Of a DNA stretch of 41,043 nucleotides, positions 1 through 9,000 are shown one piece after another. The number at the start of each line of letters is the position of its first letter. Positions within the stretch are counted from its first letter, which is position 1. Source of the DNA: Marinifilum sp. (lineage in GTDB: Bacteria > UBA9089 > CG2-30-40-21); NCBI GenBank assembly GCA_020717845.1, contig DYDG01000013.1, positions 1 to 41,043 of the forward strand, read 5' to 3'. The position numbers and the translations under genes were made by a program. The notes below the pieces were generated by a model that worked only from the letters and a program-made list of their open reading frames with translations, was not told the DNA's origin and made no database searches.

Positions 1-37
1 TGCTACCTCCCGCAGCTACAAATATGCTAAGCCGTTC
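1..37. repeat. Terminal direct repeat, left copy
   Basis: These 37 bases recur at 41007-41043 in the same orientation with one mismatch (C6 versus T). The window therefore starts and ends in the same repeat family. A related, less similar copy lies near 40927-40945. Most likely an interspersed repeat at which the contig broke. Confidence 0.85.
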
Positions 38-88
38 TATTCTGACTATCACAGGTTAAAAAACCTTGAACATCGAAAAGTGTCAAAT

Positions 89-131
89 CTGGCAACTGCT
101 TTAATTGCTATGCAATCAAAGCAGTTGCCAG
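89..131 (-). terminator. Long hairpin downstream of ppdK
   Basis: Arms 89-108 and 112-131 are complementary over 20 positions with one mismatch, around a 3-nt loop. The hairpin lies 14 nt past the ppdK stop. The downstream minus-strand sequence has only a broken T tract, so it may end transcription or simply protect the 3' end of the mRNA. Confidence 0.6.
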
Positions 132-144
132 AGAGACTTGTAAT

Positions 145-2799
145 TTAAACTTGTGATTTCAGTACTGCCTGAGCTGCAGCAAGCCTGGCAATAGGCACGC
201 GATATGGAGAGCAGCTGACATAGTTCAAGCCAATCATATGGCAGAACTCGATAGAGCTTGGGTTGCCGCCATGTTCGCCGCATATTCCTACCTTGAGATC
301 AGGCTTTACTGATCGTCCCTTTTCTGTGCCCATCTTTACTAATGCTCCAACACCGTCTCTATCCAAAACCTCGAACGGGTTCTTTTCTAAGAGACCTGTT
401 TCTACATACCTGTCAAGGAATTTGCCCTCAGCATCATCCCTGGAGAAGCCAAAGGTAGTCTGAGTCAGATCATTTGTGCCAAAGGAGAAGAATTGTGCCT
501 CCTGAGCTATCTTGTCGGCAGTAACAGCTGCCCTTGGCAGCTCAATCATTGTCCCTATCAGATAGTCAACCCTGATCCCTTTTTCTGTAAACACCTCTTC
601 GGCTGTTTTTTGAATCAATTCCTTTTGCACCTTAAGCTCTGCGACGGTGCTAACCAATGGCACCATTATCTCGGGGAATACCTTAATTCCTTCCTTTGTC
701 AGGTTACAGGCAGCCTGGATGATTGCCCTTGCCTGCATCTCAGTGATCTCAGGATAGGATATTCCCAGACGGCACCCTCTTAAGCCAAGCATAGGGTTTA
801 ATTCCCGCAGGTTTTCAACCTTATGGAGTAATTTTTTCTTATCAGCAATCTCTTTTTTATCTCCACCAGTTATCTCAAGCCTGGTTACCTCTACCAAAAG
901 CTCTTCATGGCTTGGCAAGAATTCATGAAGCGGCGGGTCAAGCAGTCTGATGGTAACCGGTAATCCTTCCATAGCCTTCAGCATCTCATAGAAATCGCCT
1001 CGTTGCATTGGCAGGAGCTTATCCAGAGCCTTTCTTCTTTCCTGTTCATTTTCAGCCAGGATCATCTCCTGCATGATAGGCAATCTATCCTCAGCAAAGA
1101 ACATATGTTCTGTTCGGCATAAACCTATCCCCTCAGCACCAAACTCCCGTGCCTTTTTAGAGGCTGCAGGGTCATCTGCGTTTGCTCTGATCTTGAGCTT
1201 GCGAATCTCATCTGCCCAGCCAAGCAATTTTATCCCTTCTGGGGTCATCTCAGCCTCAATGGTTGGTGCCTCACCCAGGATAACCTTGCCGCTTGAGCCA
1301 TCAATGGTGATAATATCTCCCTCAGAGATAACCTGGTCGCCAACTGTGAATCGTTTATTGGCTTCATCCACCTTTATTGCCTCACATCCGGCTACACAGG
1401 ACTTACCCATACCCCGAGCTACAACCGCAGCATGAGAGGTCATACCGCCATGAGCAGTTAATATCCCCTTAGCAACAGCCATACCATGGATATCATCTGG
1501 TGATGTTTCCTTCCTGACCAGAAGAACCTTTTTCCCCTGCTCTACCCAGCTACAGGCATCATCAGCAGAAAAGACAACTGCCCCTGAGACTGCCCCTGGC
1601 GAGGCATTCAGCCCGGTAGCCATTACCTCTATCTTTGCCTTTGGATCAATATGCGGGTGAAGAAGCTGGTCAAGCTGAGCCGGGTCTACCCTTAACAGTG
1701 CCTGTTCTCTGGTAATTAATCCCTCTTCAACCATATCAGCAGCTACCTTTATGGCTGCTGCTGCTGTTCTCTTTCCTGTTCGAGTCTGAAGCATGTATAG
1801 CCTTTGATTCTCAATAGTAAACTCAATATCCTGCATCTCTTTATAGTGTTTTTCAAGGGTATTATAGATATCTGTCAATTGAGCATATGCCTCTGGCATC
1901 TCATCCTTAAGATAGGCAATTGGTCTTGGTGTTCGGATACCAGCCACGACATCCTCGCCCTGAGCATTGGTCAGGTATTCGCCGTAAAATATCTTTTCAC
2001 CTGTAGAGGGATTACGGGTAAAGGCAACGCCTGTGGCACAGGTATCGCCCATGTTGCCAAAGACCATGGTCTGGACATTAACAGCTGTCCCCAGATCATC
2101 CGGAATATCATACAGCTTGCGATAGGTTACAGCTCGCGGGCTATCCCATGATTCAAAGACCGCATCAATAGCCATCTTTAACTGTTGTTTTGGATCTTGT
2201 GGAAAATCAATCCGTTCTACCTCACGAAGCATCCGAAGATAGCGGGCAACCACATTTCTCAATGCCTCTGTTGAAAGCTCATTATCTAATTTCACACCTT
2301 CATCATGCTTTACCTCATCAAGAATGAACTCAAAATCACTGTGCTTTATTCCAAGAACCACATTGGAAAACATCTGGATAAACCTGCGATAGGCATCATA
2401 AGCAAACCTTTCGTTGCCTGTCTTAGCAGCCAGTCCCTTTACTGTTTCGTTGTTTAATCCAAGATTAAGAACCGTATCCATCATTCCGGGCATAGAAATC
2501 TTTGCCCCAGAACGTACAGAAACTAAGAGAGGATCATGGTGATCACCAAGCTTTTTACCCATAAGTTTTTCCAGAGCATCAAGGTTTTGGTCCATCTGTT
2601 CCTGAAGCCCCTCTGGATATTGCTTATTATTTTTATAATAATAAATACATGCCTCCGTAATAATCGTAAACCCTGGTGGAACAGGGATATTGATATTGGT
2701 CATCTCTGCCAATCCTGCACCCTTGCCACCTAACGTATCTTTCATTGTTCCTGTGCCTTCTGCCTTGCCATTGCCAAAAAAATACACCAATTTGCTCAT
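145..2799 (-). CDS. ppdK: Pyruvate, phosphate dikinase
   Basis: Interconverts pyruvate, ATP and phosphate with PEP, AMP and pyrophosphate in the cytosol. The 884-residue length is typical of the bacterial enzyme. The N-terminal nucleotide-binding domain includes SVRSGAKISMPGMMDT near 94-109. The swivelling phosphohistidine domain has GGMTSHAAVVARG with the phosphorylated His at 456. The C-terminal PEP-binding barrel has GLCRTEHMFF, and the catalytic Cys lies in GICGEHGGNP near the C-terminus. The start is supported by AAGGAGG about 9 nt upstream. The nearest gene upstream on this strand ends 66 nt away, so ppdK may have its own weak promoter. In a PTS-using organism it can regenerate PEP or work glycolytically with pyrophosphate; the direction cannot be told from sequence. 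Confidence 0.97.
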   Translation of the reverse strand: MSKLVYFFGNGKAEGTGTMKDTLGGKGAGLAEMTNINIPVPPGFTIITEACIYYYKNNKQYPEGLQEQMDQNLDALEKLMGKKLGDHHDPLLVSVRSGAKISMPGMMDTVLNLGLNNETVKGLAAKTGNERFAYDAYRRFIQMFSNVVLGIKHSDFEFILDEVKHDEGVKLDNELSTEALRNVVARYLRMLREVERIDFPQDPKQQLKMAIDAVFESWDSPRAVTYRKLYDIPDDLGTAVNVQTMVFGNMGDTCATGVAFTRNPSTGEKIFYGEYLTNAQGEDVVAGIRTPRPIAYLKDEMPEAYAQLTDIYNTLEKHYKEMQDIEFTIENQRLYMLQTRTGKRTAAAAIKVAADMVEEGLITREQALLRVDPAQLDQLLHPHIDPKAKIEVMATGLNASPGAVSGAVVFSADDACSWVEQGKKVLLVRKETSPDDIHGMAVAKGILTAHGGMTSHAAVVARGMGKSCVAGCEAIKVDEANKRFTVGDQVISEGDIITIDGSSGKVILGEAPTIEAEMTPEGIKLLGWADEIRKLKIRANADDPAASKKAREFGAEGIGLCRTEHMFFAEDRLPIMQEMILAENEQERRKALDKLLPMQRGDFYEMLKAMEGLPVTIRLLDPPLHEFLPSHEELLVEVTRLEITGGDKKEIADKKKLLHKVENLRELNPMLGLRGCRLGISYPEITEMQARAIIQAACNLTKEGIKVFPEIMVPLVSTVAELKVQKELIQKTAEEVFTEKGIRVDYLIGTMIELPRAAVTADKIAQEAQFFSFGTNDLTQTTFGFSRDDAEGKFLDRYVETGLLEKNPFEVLDRDGVGALVKMGTEKGRSVKPDLKVGICGEHGGNPSSIEFCHMIGLNYVSCSPYRVPIARLAAAQAVLKSQV

Positions 2800-2865
2800 G
2801 CCTTAAAAACCTCCTTGATATAATTAAAAGTTAAAAGAATTGCATCAATCCTCAGTCTTTTTTCT

Positions 2866-3153
2866 TTAAGCAGCCTGCGAAGATTGTCGCAATACCTCAC
2901 TATTGCAAATTTCTAATCGCTCTATATAGTATCGTAAATTATCTGGACAAATATCATATCCATTTGGCCAATAAATCCCTCGACCATTTTCATATATTTT
3001 GACCTGTCGAAAATATTCTGGATCTGATAACGGTTTTGTCAATGGATCATTTCCAATAAACTGCATCCCATCTATGGTTTTTTCTACACCGTCATCAAAA
3101 ACTAAATAAAGGTGATACTTCTCTAATGTATGTAATTGAATAATCTTGACCAT
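2866..3153 (-). CDS. DUF2442 domain protein
   Basis: A 95-residue protein with the DUF2442 pattern: an N-terminal strand KIIQLHTLEKYHLYLVFDDGVEKTID followed by L..PEYF..V.I...GRGIYWPNGYDICPDNLRYYIE. The family is widespread next to DUF4160 genes and is often listed as a candidate toxin-antitoxin component, without a proven biochemical role. GGAG sits 7 nt before the ATG. It lies 11 nt downstream of the DUF4160 gene, so the two form a two-gene operon. Confidence 0.85.
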   Translation of the reverse strand: MVKIIQLHTLEKYHLYLVFDDGVEKTIDGMQFIGNDPLTKPLSDPEYFRQVKIYENGRGIYWPNGYDICPDNLRYYIERLEICNSEVLRQSSQAA

Positions 3154-3164
3154 AACTGAACTCC

Positions 3165-3425
3165 TTATTTTAAGGGATCAATCTTCTTCAATAAAGCAGG
3201 TTTTTTCGCCTGCTCACAATTGGCTAATAATTCCTGTCGATGTTCTAATGCCCATTCAACGATCAGAAGTCGAGCCCGTTTTGGAAGACTGCCTTTAATC
3301 ATCTCAAGGGTATGAATGTCAAACAGAGCTTCTTGATCCTGATATTCTGCATGAAAATGAGCAGGGGGATGATCATTAATAAACATTCGAACAATGATTC
3401 CATAAAATCTACAAATCTCTGGCAT
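3165..3425 (-). CDS. DUF4160 domain protein
   Basis: An 86-residue protein with the family hallmark MPEICRFYGIIVRMFIND followed by HPPAHFHAEYQD; the His-rich HPPAHFHA motif is diagnostic of DUF4160. Its partner is the DUF2442 gene just downstream. I chose the ATG at 3425, with GAGAGG 4 nt upstream, over an extension to 3446, because family members begin at MPEI or similar. Function is unproven; the pair is treated as a putative toxin-antitoxin unit in many genomes. Confidence 0.85.
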   Translation of the reverse strand: MPEICRFYGIIVRMFINDHPPAHFHAEYQDQEALFDIHTLEMIKGSLPKRARLLIVEWALEHRQELLANCEQAKKPALLKKIDPLK

Positions 3426-3527
3426 TTTGCCTCTCTTTACTATCATCCTACACTTGATGTTTTCTTGGCTTCCTGGGGTTTATAGACCAAAAAATCAATG
3501 GCTATGTCTATGATATATCTTGCCTCT

Positions 3528-4649
3528 CTACTCCAGAGCTACCACCCTTCTTGCTCCAAGGTATCTCTGGTGATAATAAGGAGAATCCATGGAGTCAATC
3601 CTCACCCCTCCGCTGCGATATGATGATGAATGGATGAATCTATCACCGCCAATATAGATGCCTACATGAGAGGGATAAGAGGCATAGGTAGCGAAAAATA
3701 CCAGATCTCCTTCATGCAGCTCTGTTACCGAAAAGCCCTCTTTCCACTGCTCTCTTGCTGACCTTGGAAGTTTTATTCCAAAATAGCCAAATGTTCTTTT
3801 CACAAATCCTGAACAATCTGTAGCCTCATCCCCAATCTCACCACCGGATTTATAAGGAAGATAGAGATACCTCTTTGCTGTATCAACTATCTGACTGGCA
3901 ATAGCACTCGGATTCTCTGAAAACCTGATATCTGCAATGGTATCAGAATCTATGGTATCCAAATTTTCTTTAACCTTTGAAGAAGCCTCCACCATAGGAG
4001 ATGCACCCTTTGATAGAGAGGCTTCCTCTGCCGAAGGAGCTTCCTCAGCCAGAGGGGCTCCCTCACTTGCTGCAAAAACATCTGGCAGATGGGCATCGTC
4101 TGATGGAAGGGATTGTCCATTAGTCACCTGTGGCGTTGCCCTCTGACAAGGCATGGAGTTGTCGAGAGATAACACCTGATTTACCTCTATCGTATTATCC
4201 GATAGGTGATTGAGCCTTTTTAGCTCATGGACAGTGCAACTGTTTCGTCTGGCAATGGAAAAAAGCGTATCGCCTTTTTTGACAACATAGCTTTTCTGCA
4301 AAGTAGAGGTTGTCTCTTGAACAATACCTATCTCCTGCTTCTCAACCTTCACATTCTGGCTTCTGACTTCTTGCTTCTTGCTTCTACCCTCTACCTTCTT
4401 CTTCCTATCCTCCGCATTCCGCATTCCGCATTCCGTATTTTTCGATATAATCAGCTGTTGTCCCTTACAGATAAGATTCCCATTCAATCCATTAATCTGC
4501 TGCAATTCTTCTACAGACATGCCATATTTTTTGGATATACGCCAGAGTGTTTCATCCCCACTTACCGTATGGTAAAGCACACCCCATGAAATTGTTGGGT
4601 AGAAGATAAGTATCCCTGCAAGAATATTGATGGTTAATTGTTTAGACAT
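3528..4649 (-). CDS. Secreted LysM-LysM-NlpC/P60 peptidoglycan hydrolase
   Basis: A predicted cell-wall endopeptidase that cleaves peptide stems of peptidoglycan. From the ATG at 4649 it has an N-terminal signal segment (about 5-24), LysM 1 (about 26-68), LysM 2 (about 120-162), an Ala/Glu/Ser-rich linker (about 195-230) and an NlpC/P60 domain (about 250-370). The catalytic Cys279 is in TDCSGF, His328 in SHVGIYIG and a third polar residue, His340, in RFIHSSS. The start at 4649 gives a clean signal peptide; the upstream TTG at 4679 does not. Residues about 72-105 between the LysM domains are highly charged and repeat-derived (see 4335-4436). The linker near 199-221 carries degenerate Glu/Ala repeats. 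Confidence 0.93.
   Translation of the reverse strand: MSKQLTINILAGILIFYPTISWGVLYHTVSGDETLWRISKKYGMSVEELQQINGLNGNLICKGQQLIISKNTECGMRNAEDRKKKVEGRSKKQEVRSQNVKVEKQEIGIVQETTSTLQKSYVVKKGDTLFSIARRNSCTVHELKRLNHLSDNTIEVNQVLSLDNSMPCQRATPQVTNGQSLPSDDAHLPDVFAASEGAPLAEEAPSAEEASLSKGASPMVEASSKVKENLDTIDSDTIADIRFSENPSAIASQIVDTAKRYLYLPYKSGGEIGDEATDCSGFVKRTFGYFGIKLPRSAREQWKEGFSVTELHEGDLVFFATYASYPSHVGIYIGGDRFIHSSSYRSGGVRIDSMDSPYYHQRYLGARRVVALE
4335..4436 (-). repeat. Low-complexity repeat inserted in the LysM linker
   Basis: On the minus strand this stretch is built of tandem GGAATGC units followed by purine-rich AGAAG/AGCAAGAAG units, unlike the flanking domains. It translates in frame as a charged run (ECGMRNAEDRKKK and onward). 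It looks like an intergenic-type interspersed repeat captured by the reading frame. Confidence 0.6.
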
Positions 4650-4819
4650 ATTCCTGTTTCCCTTGAAGTTACTCGCCAATTACTGATGATATTAATTGAC
4701 CAGACATCCATAATATCGCATGACTCTTAATCTTAGGAGTAGGATTAGCATTGTCCACCAGATGACAGACAGATTGGTAGGCAATGTCCACTCTACTCAA
4801 AACCTACAACTTTAATTGT

Positions 4820-4864
4820 GTGCCTCTCGCACCAACTTCTTATTCCGTAACAGCCTGTCGAGAT
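4820..4864 (+). repeat. Interspersed repeat, copy 1
   Basis: This stretch matches the reverse complement of 22389-22434 over about 45 nt with few mismatches, including the shared core CCGTAACAGCCTGTCGA; a partial third copy lies at 22499-22518. The rest of the intergenic region 4650-4915 shows only a weak repeated AATGTCCAC motif near 4755 and 4785, and no gene. Confidence 0.7.
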
Positions 4865-4915
4865 CGCTTTGCTTCCTCAACAACATAAAAATACTACATT
4901 GGATTGTTAATCCAT

Positions 4916-5032
4916 TTATTGTCTCTTTGGTGGTGGTGGTGGTATTATTATATTAGTTGGTGGTGGTGGATTAACATTCCGACCTTCTTGTATCAGTTTT
5001 GGTGGTGATGGATTAGATTCTTTTTTCCCCAT
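4916..5032 (-). CDS. Small proline-rich protein (38 residues)
   Basis: An ORF of 38 codons, starting MGKKESNPSPPK and ending PPPPPKRQ, with two polyproline runs (4 and 5 Pro) separated by TNIII. AGGAG lies 7 nt before the ATG, overlapping the stop of the DUF6338-like gene, so the two should be translationally linked. It has no membrane segment. The polyproline runs are encoded by CCA repeats, so slippage variation is possible. Function unknown; by position it is a candidate partner of the upstream membrane protein. Confidence 0.65.
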   Translation of the reverse strand: MGKKESNPSPPKLIQEGRNVNPPPPTNIIIPPPPPKRQ

Positions 5033-5041
5033 TTTCTTCTC

Positions 5042-5632
5042 CTATATTTTTTCCATAAATTCGACCATTTTAACGTCTTTAACATCAACCATTATTGAGC
5101 TGACTCCAGTTAGTGGAATCTGTTTTTCATCACTAAGCCATGAAGCTTGCTCAAGGACAAAATGCCCTTTTTCTGGATCAGATGGCCATTCTTTTGGCCA
5201 ACCATAAAGCCGTCTTTCACCATCTAAATGTAACACAACATAAGTTACATTTTCTAAAAACATCCCAAACCATTCAGAAGGGTATGATGTTTCTCTTGTA
5301 ATACCCCAGTCCCGCAGTTTTTTATGAACCTTGTCATTATTGGCATAGTATGAAAAAATTATGCCTAATAGTATTGCCAAAATTATAGACCAAATTAAGT
5401 CAGACTGTAAGTTCCAATTAAATAAAGACCACTTGCTTCCAATAAAAAAGAGTAATACTTTAATAAGATATACAAACACCTGAACAAAGATTGTGAAAAT
5501 AAGAGCTTGTATAACTCTCTCAAATTGAGATGGCTTGGGGAATGAGGTGAAGTTATAAAAGACCCAAGCTGCTACAAAACCTGGCAACAAATATTGAAGC
5601 AATGTCACAAAATCCTTTGCAAATGTTTCCAT
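5042..5632 (-). CDS. DUF6338-like membrane protein
   Basis: A 196-residue protein. Its N-terminus (FVTLLQYLLPGFVAAWVFY) and general layout resemble the DUF6338 family, which has no assigned function. Membrane segments are likely at about 10-28, 40-65 and 77-97; the rest is a soluble cytoplasmic domain of about 95 residues with WFGMFLENVTYVVLHLDGERRLYGWPKEWPSDPEKGHF, typical of the family. A clear promoter lies upstream (5668-5697). The 38-codon proline-rich gene overlaps its stop region. Family assignment is from memory of the motif and not from a search. Confidence 0.6.
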   Translation of the reverse strand: METFAKDFVTLLQYLLPGFVAAWVFYNFTSFPKPSQFERVIQALIFTIFVQVFVYLIKVLLFFIGSKWSLFNWNLQSDLIWSIILAILLGIIFSYYANNDKVHKKLRDWGITRETSYPSEWFGMFLENVTYVVLHLDGERRLYGWPKEWPSDPEKGHFVLEQASWLSDEKQIPLTGVSSIMVDVKDVKMVEFMEKI

Positions 5633-5667
5633 TTAGTGATTTGTTCTCCTTTTCAACCCCATTATTT

Positions 5668-5697
5668 ATTATACAGTAATAATATCGGCTATGTCAA
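5668..5697 (-). promoter_or_regulatory. Sigma70-type promoter for the DUF6338-like gene
   Basis: On the minus strand TTGACA (5697-5692) and TATAAT (5673-5668) are separated by 18 nt. Transcription would start near 5661, about 30 nt upstream of the ATG at 5632. Confidence 0.75.
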
Positions 5698-5730
5698 GAA
5701 AAATCTAAACAGCTGGACACATATATTAAA

Positions 5731-5772
5731 AAAAATCCGTAAAAATTCGTCCAATCCGTATTTATCCGTGTG
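5731..5772. repeat. ATCCGT-type interspersed repeat
   Basis: Contains three near-copies of ATCCGT/ATTCGT spaced 10-11 nt apart (AATCCGTA, ATTCGTCC, AATCCGTA, TTATCCGTG), directly after the stop of the ATPase fusion gene. Looks like a short intergenic repeat; no gene. Confidence 0.45.
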
Positions 5773-8700
5773 CTATTTTTTTGCTATAAGCCGTTTTCTA
5801 CCCTCTTCAATAAAGAAGATAGCAATCATAAAGACAAACAAGATGCCCCAATCAGCAAGACTGAGTGGAACAGTATTGAATATCTTCTGGAAAAAAGGGA
5901 TATAAACCAATGCTGCGATAAATACAAGTTCAAAGGAAATACCCCAGATAATGAGCTTATTACTGAACAACCCTTTTGCAAATACAGACTTAAACTCTGT
6001 TCTGCAGGCAAACACATTAGCAATCTGCATTACCACAATGCCAGCAAAGATCATGGTCATGGCATGCAGGTGTAATGGATTAGTAAACGATGTATCATCT
6101 GGCTCAAGTTGCATTCCTGGCGACCATCCTCCCTTAAACAGTACCCAGAAATAAGCAGCCAGAACAGCGATCGTGCTCAATGTCCCAAGAAAGAAGTATC
6201 CTCTAAAGAGTACTGAGGAATCAACAAGCCCTTTGTTTTTTGGTCTTGGTGGCTTATCCATCAGCCCTTCCTCTATTTTTTCAGTCCCGAGTGCAATCGC
6301 TGGCAGGGTCTCAGTGCCAAGGTCAATGGCAAGTATCTGTAATGCTGTAATTGGAAATGGTATTTTGAATACGGCGAATAGACAAAATGGGATAATCTCA
6401 GGGACAAGGTGGGCAAAGATATAGATCATAAACTTGCGGATATTATCAAATACAGCTCGTCCTTCTTCAATGCCAGCAACAATACTGGCAAAGTTATCAT
6501 CAGTCAAGATCATATCAGCTGCATCTCTGGCCACATCAGTGCCGCGGACACCCATGGCTATGCCAATATCAGCCCGTTTGAGTGCTGGGGCATCATTGAC
6601 CCCATCACCAGTAACAGCAACGATATGCCCTATTTCTTTGAATGCATTGACAATCCTGAACTTATGTTCAGGATTGATGCGAGCAAAAACAACCTCATCC
6701 TTGAGCAATCTCTGCAGTTCTTCATCAGACATGGTTGTCAACGCTGTGCCATTGACAACCTTAGCATCCTGAGATTGGACAATGCCCACCTGACGAGCAA
6801 TAGATAGGGCAGTAATCTCATAATCGCCAGTAATCATAACTATCCGAATACCAGCTTTCTTGCAGAGTGCAATTGCATCTGCTACCTCAGGACGTGGTGG
6901 ATCATGCATGGCTGCAAGCCCGACAAAGGTAAGATTGCATTCAACCTGTTCAGCGGTTTCGTCAATGGCTTCCAGATGGACATAATTCCGATATGACAGA
7001 GCAAGAACACGGAGGCCATCTTCAGCAAACGTATTTAGTGATGACATAATCTGATTACGTTCATCATCAGAGAGCGGTATGATTTTGTCTCCATGGACAA
7101 TGGATGTTGACAAGTTAAGCACCTCGCATGGTGATCCCTTGACAAAGACACGCACCTTGTCAGGGCTGATCTGGTGTAGAGAGCTCATTCGTTTACGGAC
7201 AGACTCAAATGGAAATCGCTTGATTAACGGAAACATTTCTCTGAGCTTATCAATATCAAGACCTGCTTTTACAGCAAAACTGAGCAATGCCCCTTCGGTT
7301 GGATCGCCCAACACATTCCAGTATTTTCTATCCTTTTTCTCTGGAGCAAGTAATCTGGCAGTGCTACACAGCACACCGATGGTAGAAAAAAGATGCAGAT
7401 TGTCTGCATCAAATTCATTTGGAGAAACTGTTTTGCCATTTAAAGAAAAATTACCTGATGGTTCGTAACCGCTGCCTGATACCTCTATGATTTTCCCATT
7501 AAGCCATAGCTTTTTTACACAGACCTGACTGGTTGTAAGAGTTCCTGTCTTGTCTGTGCAGATAACATCTGTTGAGCCGAGTGTTTCTATGGATGAGAGT
7601 TTTTTGACTAAGACATGCCTTCGCGACATTCTCTGGACTGCCACGGCAAGCGACAGGGTAACGGTTGGCATCAGTCCTTCGGGTACATTGCCAAGGATAA
7701 TGCCAATGGCAAACAGTGATGCTGCTGTAAAGGAAAGCTTGGCAACAAGTGTGCCCAGGACAAAAAATATTAATCCAAGGCTGACAGCAATGACAGCGAT
7801 GATTTTTGTTAGGCGGTCAATCTCTTTTTGAAGCGGGCTTGGCTCTTCCTTGACTGATTGTGTTAGCCTGGCAATCTTGCCAAGCTCTGTAGCCATACCT
7901 GTGGCAATGATCACAGCTTTGCCTGTCCCTGAAACAACACTGGTTCCAGCAAACACAAGGTTGGGTATCTCGGTCCAGACAAATTCTTCGATAAGATTAA
8001 ACACTTCAGACATTTTGTAACCTGGCCGTGATTCACCAGAGAAGATACTGTTGTCAACCCGAAGCTCATGCGATTCAATAAGACGAGCATCAGCCGGTAT
8101 GTTGTCGCCCTCTTCAAAGAGAACAATATCACCAGGGACAATCTCATTGCTTGAGATTATATGTTCTTTGCCATCGCGAAGGATGCGGGTTTGCCGCGGC
8201 ATGAGCACAGAAAGCGACTCGATAGCCCTTTCTGCCTTGAATTCCTGCCAGAAACTAAATATAGCGTTCAATATAATGACAACAATAATTGTCCAGCCTA
8301 CCTCTTTCATCCCAATAAAAAATGCAAGCATGCTTCCTGCCCACATTAAGAGAGCCAGAAGGTTGGTGAAATTGTAAAGAAACTTGCATATGAGTGGTGT
8401 CCTTTTCTTTTTACTGATCTCATTTGGGCCATAGTCTTCAAGCCTCTCTCTGGCATCATCGGTAGAGAGTCCATTATCCCCTGTATCCAACTCTTGATAG
8501 ATCTCTTCACGCGATAATGACAAAAACTCTTCCCGTTCTTTCCGTTCTTTCTGCTGAGCTTTAAGCAATCTCAATAACTTCTCATCGCTTTCAGCTGAGA
8601 TTATCCTATCTATCAATATCTTATTCCGTGCAAGCAAGCTGAGTCTGGATAATATCTTAAGATGTGTTCCTGTTTCCGAGAGTGGGGTGATGAAGAGGAA

Positions 8701-9000
8701 AAAAAGATGCACAGGCTTATTGTCTGGGGCATTAGAATTAATCCCTTTGCTTGATACACCTACAAAAAAGAGCACCTCATCCAGTCCCTCGATTCGTGCG
8801 TGAGGGATGGCTATACCATTACCAATTGCAGTAGAGGCAACCTGTTCACGATTAATGATTGAGGCTGCAATTGCCTCAGGGTGTTTGAGATGCTTTTGCT
8901 TATGGAGCATAGCAACCATTTCTTCCAATACAGCATCCATGGATGTTGATTGCAGATGAACGGTTACTAATCCTTGCTTAAGAAAGGAAGAGATTTGCAT
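5773..9000 (-). CDS. EIIA (PtsN-like) domain fused to type II P-type cation ATPase
   Basis: A 1075-residue fusion. Residues 1-150 form a PTS EIIA domain of the fructose/nitrogen class with the phosphorylatable His67 in GIAIPHARIEG. A charged linker (about 148-165) leads to a cation-ATPase N-terminal domain (about 160-205), then a full P-type ATPase: SGES (321-324), phosphorylated Asp483 in CTDKTGTLTT, hinge MVTGDGVNDAP-like GDGVNDAPALKRAD, and about ten membrane helices. M4 reads NVPEGL and M6 ILAIDLGTETLPAIALG, which resemble Na,K/H,K-ATPases (type IIC) more than SERCA pumps; the second M6 acid is Glu. It likely pumps a cation across the inner membrane, with activity tied to PTS phosphorylation. 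Transported ion unknown. Confidence 0.93.
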   Translation of the reverse strand: MQISSFLKQGLVTVHLQSTSMDAVLEEMVAMLHKQKHLKHPEAIAASIINREQVASTAIGNGIAIPHARIEGLDEVLFFVGVSSKGINSNAPDNKPVHLFFLFITPLSETGTHLKILSRLSLLARNKILIDRIISAESDEKLLRLLKAQQKERKEREEFLSLSREEIYQELDTGDNGLSTDDARERLEDYGPNEISKKKRTPLICKFLYNFTNLLALLMWAGSMLAFFIGMKEVGWTIIVVIILNAIFSFWQEFKAERAIESLSVLMPRQTRILRDGKEHIISSNEIVPGDIVLFEEGDNIPADARLIESHELRVDNSIFSGESRPGYKMSEVFNLIEEFVWTEIPNLVFAGTSVVSGTGKAVIIATGMATELGKIARLTQSVKEEPSPLQKEIDRLTKIIAVIAVSLGLIFFVLGTLVAKLSFTAASLFAIGIILGNVPEGLMPTVTLSLAVAVQRMSRRHVLVKKLSSIETLGSTDVICTDKTGTLTTSQVCVKKLWLNGKIIEVSGSGYEPSGNFSLNGKTVSPNEFDADNLHLFSTIGVLCSTARLLAPEKKDRKYWNVLGDPTEGALLSFAVKAGLDIDKLREMFPLIKRFPFESVRKRMSSLHQISPDKVRVFVKGSPCEVLNLSTSIVHGDKIIPLSDDERNQIMSSLNTFAEDGLRVLALSYRNYVHLEAIDETAEQVECNLTFVGLAAMHDPPRPEVADAIALCKKAGIRIVMITGDYEITALSIARQVGIVQSQDAKVVNGTALTTMSDEELQRLLKDEVVFARINPEHKFRIVNAFKEIGHIVAVTGDGVNDAPALKRADIGIAMGVRGTDVARDAADMILTDDNFASIVAGIEEGRAVFDNIRKFMIYIFAHLVPEIIPFCLFAVFKIPFPITALQILAIDLGTETLPAIALGTEKIEEGLMDKPPRPKNKGLVDSSVLFRGYFFLGTLSTIAVLAAYFWVLFKGGWSPGMQLEPDDTSFTNPLHLHAMTMIFAGIVVMQIANVFACRTEFKSVFAKGLFSNKLIIWGISFELVFIAALVYIPFFQKIFNTVPLSLADWGILFVFMIAIFFIEEGRKRLIAKK

